From NCBI GenBank assembly GCA_016650045.1, contig JAENWK010000013.1:1-35906 (forward strand): a stretch of 35,906 bases of DNA, in the 5' to 3' direction. This stretch comes from Eubacteriaceae bacterium. Its GTDB lineage: Bacteria; Bacillota; Clostridia; Eubacteriales; Eubacteriaceae. Position 1 is the first letter of the stretch; each line of letters opens with the position of its first letter. A program made the position numbers and the translations under genes. Shown one piece after another: positions 33,631 through 35,906 of this stretch. Under the pieces are notes generated by a model that saw only the letters and a list, made by a program, of their open reading frames with translations, was not told where the DNA came from and did not search any database.

Positions 33631-34875
33631 ATGTCAACAATTAAACCTTTTAAAGCTGTTCGGCCCTTTCCCGAAAAAGCAGCAGATGTTGCCGCACTAC
33701 CCTATGATGTTTACAATCGAGCAGAAGCCAATGCAGCAGTTCGAGGAAAGCTTGATTCTTTTTTACGGGTAGATCGCCCCGAAACAACCTTGGATGATCG
33801 AATGAAAATGGATGACCCCCTAGTTTATGAAACAGCTAGAAAAAATTTAGAAAAGCTTTTCTACCGGAATGTCATAACCCAGGACACCCAGGATTGCTTT
33901 TACATTTATGAATTGGTAATGGATGGCAGAAGCCAGGTTGGTTTAGTGGTTTGTACCTCCATTGATGAATATGTTGATAACACCATCAAAAAACATGAAC
34001 TCACCCGGGCAGATAAAGAAGAAGATCGGATTAAGCATGTGGATGCCACTAATGCCAATACAGGGCCTATTTTTCTGACTTATCGTGGACAGGTCCCTAT
34101 TAATACCCTTGTGGATACCTGGCGAGAAGCCCATACCCCGGTGTATGATTTTGTATCGGAAGAGGGGATTACCCATCGGGCCTGGGTTGTTGATGATGAG
34201 GCTGTAATCAGTGGTTTAGTCGAAAATTTTAAAGGTGTAAAGAATCTGTACATCGCTGATGGACACCACCGTTCTGCCTCTGCTGTAAAGGTAGGCCTTA
34301 TGCGCCGAGAAGCAAACCCTGACTATACAGGAAAAGAAGAATTCAATTATTTTCTTTCAGTATTATTCCCAGATGAACAGCTCCAGATAATGGATTATAA
34401 CCGTGTGGTGAAAGATCTCAATGGTTTAAGGGTTGAAGAATTTTTAGAAAAGCTATCTGAAAAATTTGACATTGAAGAAAAAGGGTCAGAACCGGTAAAA
34501 CCACCTCAAAAAGGGTCTTTTGGTCTCTATGTTGAAGGAAAATGGTATTTACTCACAGTCAAGGAAGGGGTTTATGATCCTGATAATCTTGTGGAGTCAT
34601 TGGATGTAGCCATTCTCCAGGATAATGTACTGATTCCCATTTTAGGTATTGGGGATATTCGTACTGACAAACGTATCGATTTTGTTGGTGGTATACGTGG
34701 TTTAAAAGAGCTGGAACGTCGTGCCAACGAAGATATGGCATTGGCATTTTCCATGTATCCAACCTCCATTGAAGAACTCATGAACATCGCCGATGCCGAT
34801 TTACTTATGCCGCCAAAATCCACTTGGTTTGAACCAAAGTTAAGAAGTGGATTATTTATACATAAACTTAGATGA
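33631..34875 (+). CDS. DUF1015 family protein, serine-cluster associated
   Basis: The ATG at 33631, 6 bases after TTTGGAGGAAA, gives 414 residues. Longer in-frame starts back to 33484 run through the inverted repeat and were rejected. Family landmarks: KPFKAVRPFPEKAADVAALP (5-24), a KHELTRADKEEDR segment near 124-136 and YIADGHHRSASAVK near 207-220. D210-G-H-H-R214 resembles the ligand motif of ParB/sulfiredoxin-fold proteins, which include serine kinases SerK and SbnI. DUF1015 genes often travel with serA and serC; the function is unestablished. A phosphoserine-related role is inference. Confidence 0.88.
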   Translation: MSTIKPFKAVRPFPEKAADVAALPYDVYNRAEANAAVRGKLDSFLRVDRPETTLDDRMKMDDPLVYETARKNLEKLFYRNVITQDTQDCFYIYELVMDGRSQVGLVVCTSIDEYVDNTIKKHELTRADKEEDRIKHVDATNANTGPIFLTYRGQVPINTLVDTWREAHTPVYDFVSEEGITHRAWVVDDEAVISGLVENFKGVKNLYIADGHHRSASAVKVGLMRREANPDYTGKEEFNYFLSVLFPDEQLQIMDYNRVVKDLNGLRVEEFLEKLSEKFDIEEKGSEPVKPPQKGSFGLYVEGKWYLLTVKEGVYDPDNLVESLDVAILQDNVLIPILGIGDIRTDKRIDFVGGIRGLKELERRANEDMALAFSMYPTSIEELMNIADADLLMPPKSTWFEPKLRSGLFIHKLR

Positions 34876-35115
34876 AAATCATAAACATAAAAAAACTTGC
34901 ATCTTAATTTATGATGTGATATCCATTACAACATTCAGTGAGTTAAAAGATTGGGTTTACTCAAATCTCATAACAAACTGCAAAGAAAAACGAATACAAC
35001 AAAGTTATCGTACTGATGCCATGAGGGTTTGTCCCCAGTGGAAAGGCGAGAGAATCATGTGAATTTAACCTAAATACATTGTGGTGAGCAATGGGTTCGG
35101 GCTTTAACGTGTTTT
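34876..35115 (+). other. Gene-free stretch before the hydrogenase genes, candidate leader RNA
   Basis: Together with the terminator this leaves 314 bases without a credible gene. Small hairpins are visible: CCA/TGG with inner GGG/CCC (35019-35041), and CATTG (35077-35081) with CAATG (35089-35093). A weak promoter may lie at its left end (TTGCAT 34897-34902, 17-base gap, then TGaTATCCA at 34917-34925). I do not recognise a known riboswitch consensus. Overlapping short frames on both strands have no ribosome site or family resemblance. Confidence 0.45.
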
Positions 35116-35145
35116 CCCTGTACCATTGGTACAGGGATTTTTTTT
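35116..35145 (+). terminator. Strong terminator 45 bases before the hydrogenase regulator gene
   Basis: CCCTGTACC (35116-35124) and GGTACAGGG (35128-35136) form a perfect 9-bp stem with a 3-base loop, then A and eight T residues. Between it and the next ribosome site there is no room for an obvious promoter, so it may be a regulated attenuator as well as the end of the serine operon. Confidence 0.92.
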
Positions 35146-35189
35146 GCTTGTTTAAAGAACAAAAAAATTCAAAAAAGGGAGGGCAAGAA

Positions 35190-35471
35190 ATGGAAAAAAG
35201 AATAGGACTCATAGGCATTGTGGTTGAGAATGAAGAGGCTGTGGAAAAATTAAACAATATTTTACACGATTATGGCAAGTATATCGTGGGACGGATGGGA
35301 ATTCCATACCGTGAAAGAAATATTTCTGTGATTAGTGTGGTCATTGATGCGCCAACGGATGTAATCAGTTCCCTTGCAGGAAAATTAGGAATGATTACCG
35401 GGATCAGTATTAAAACCGTGTATTCCAAACTTCCGAAATTTTCAGAAAACCTGGAAGAAGCCAGTGAATAA
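35190..35471 (+). CDS. TM1266-type iron-only hydrogenase system regulator
   Basis: The ATG at 35190 follows GGGAGGG by 7 bases and gives 93 residues. An in-frame extension to 35091 would run through the terminator and was rejected. The protein has an ACT/ferredoxin-like pattern: KRIGLIGIVVENEEAVEKLN at the start, GRMGIPYRERNISVISVVID near 34-53 and GKLGMITGISIKTVYSK near 64-80. Such small proteins are annotated as putative regulators of the [FeFe]-hydrogenase system because they sit beside its maturation genes; mechanism unknown. The end overlaps hydE by 8 bases. Confidence 0.88.
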   Translation: MEKRIGLIGIVVENEEAVEKLNNILHDYGKYIVGRMGIPYRERNISVISVVIDAPTDVISSLAGKLGMITGISIKTVYSKLPKFSENLEEASE

Positions 35472-35906
35472 ACTTGTTGAAAAGCTTGCCCGGGAACAAA
35501 CCCTTGAGGCAAAGGAGATTCTGTGGCTTCTGGAAAATAATACGGTTGAACTGAGGCAGGATCTCGCTCAAAAAGCCAGTGAGGTTGCCAAAAACACCTT
35601 TGATAATGGGATCTATACACGAGGACTCATTGAATTTAGTAATTATTGTAAAAATGATTGCTATTATTGTGGGATTCGAAAAAGTAATGATCAGGTTCAT
35701 CGGTATCGCCTTACAGAAGACCAGATCTTTAACTGTTGTAAAACTGGTTATGCTTTAGGATTTCGAACATTTGTCCTTCAGGGAGGAGAAGATCCTTACT
35801 TTGATGACGATCGAGTGGTTGCCATTATCCAGGAAATTAAGAAAAATTTTGCTGATTGTGCCATCACCTTGTCCATGGGGGAAAAATCAAAAAAAAGTTA
35901 TGAACG
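35464..35906 (+). CDS. hydE: [FeFe]-hydrogenase maturation radical SAM protein HydE (partial, 3' end missing)
   Basis: The frame opens at GTG 35464, inside the end of the regulator gene after GGAAGAAG, and is still open at the window edge with about 147 codons seen of the usual roughly 350. The radical SAM cluster motif CxxxCxxC is C62, C66, C69 (YCKNDCYYCGIR), followed by GYALGFRTFVLQGGEDPYF near residues 91-109, typical of HydE in the biotin-synthase-like branch. HydE helps build the organometallic H-cluster together with HydG and HydF. BioB was considered, but the start pattern and TM1266 neighbour favour HydE. Confidence 0.9.
   Translation, partial: MNKLVEKLAREQTLEAKEILWLLENNTVELRQDLAQKASEVAKNTFDNGIYTRGLIEFSNYCKNDCYYCGIRKSNDQVHRYRLTEDQIFNCCKTGYALGFRTFVLQGGEDPYFDDDRVVAIIQEIKKNFADCAITLSMGEKSKKSYE

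Noticed and set aside
34847-35062. 71-codon plus-strand frame after the DUF1015 gene
   Set aside because: It begins inside that gene in another frame, lacks a ribosome site and has no family pattern.
34961-35257. 98-codon minus-strand frame before the hydrogenase genes
   Set aside because: It crosses the terminator and the regulator gene and has no ribosome site or recognisable domain.

Overview
The window reads as one contiguous piece of a low-GC, Gram-positive anaerobe of the class Clostridia. The evidence is the Firmicute ribosomal-protein gene order (S10, spc and alpha clusters followed by rplQ, ecfA1, ecfA2, ecfT, truA, rplM, rpsI), AGGAGG-type ribosome binding sites before nearly every gene, TTGACA/TATAAT promoters, frequent TTG/GTG starts, and an [FeFe]-hydrogenase maturation gene at the right edge. 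An acetogen-like member of the Eubacteriaceae (Acetobacterium/Eubacterium type) would fit, but that is inference from gene content.

Layout. 1-160: end of tuf. 161-451: a compact repeat-bearing spacer and a terminator. 452-1715: a short hypothetical gene and a degV gene. 1716-2005: terminator, promoter and structured leader. 2006-17578: the ribosomal superoperon from rpsJ to rplQ, with secY, adk, map, a KOW protein gene, infA, rpmJ, rpsD and rpoA inside it. 17675-20197: energy-coupling factor (ECF) transporter module ecfA1-ecfA2-ecfT. 20272-22055: truA, then rplM-rpsI with its own promoter and leader. 22142-23956: typA. 24214-25389: an AI-2E/PerM-type membrane protein. 25410-27207 (minus strand): a CmpB-like membrane protein and a lipase-fold protein. 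27455-28306: a diverged YjbQ-like protein and a doubtful small ORF. 28342-28767 (minus): a stand-alone CBS-pair protein, divergent from cdaA-cdaR (28963-31006). 31153-34875: serC, serA and a DUF1015 gene. 34876-35189: a gene-free stretch ending in a strong terminator. 35190-35906: a TM1266-type hydrogenase-system regulator and the first part of hydE.

How it fits together. The first two thirds is the translation, secretion and transcription core: ribosomal proteins, IF-1, RNA polymerase alpha, SecY, adenylate kinase, methionine aminopeptidase, TruA and the TypA GTPase. The last third is accessory metabolism and signalling: c-di-AMP synthesis beside a CBS-pair protein that may sense a nucleotide, serine biosynthesis with an uncharacterised third member, and the start of a hydrogenase-assembly operon.

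The most interesting signals are the DUF1015 protein next to serC-serA with a ParB/sulfiredoxin-like DGHHR motif and no serB in view; the 300-base terminator-ended leader before the hydrogenase genes; a closed, structured spacer between rpmJ and rpsM; an octamer/nonamer tandem repeat that runs into the truA start codon; and promoters whose -35 boxes lie inside the preceding gene's terminator hairpin. No CRISPR array, tRNA, rRNA, insertion sequence or phage gene was seen.
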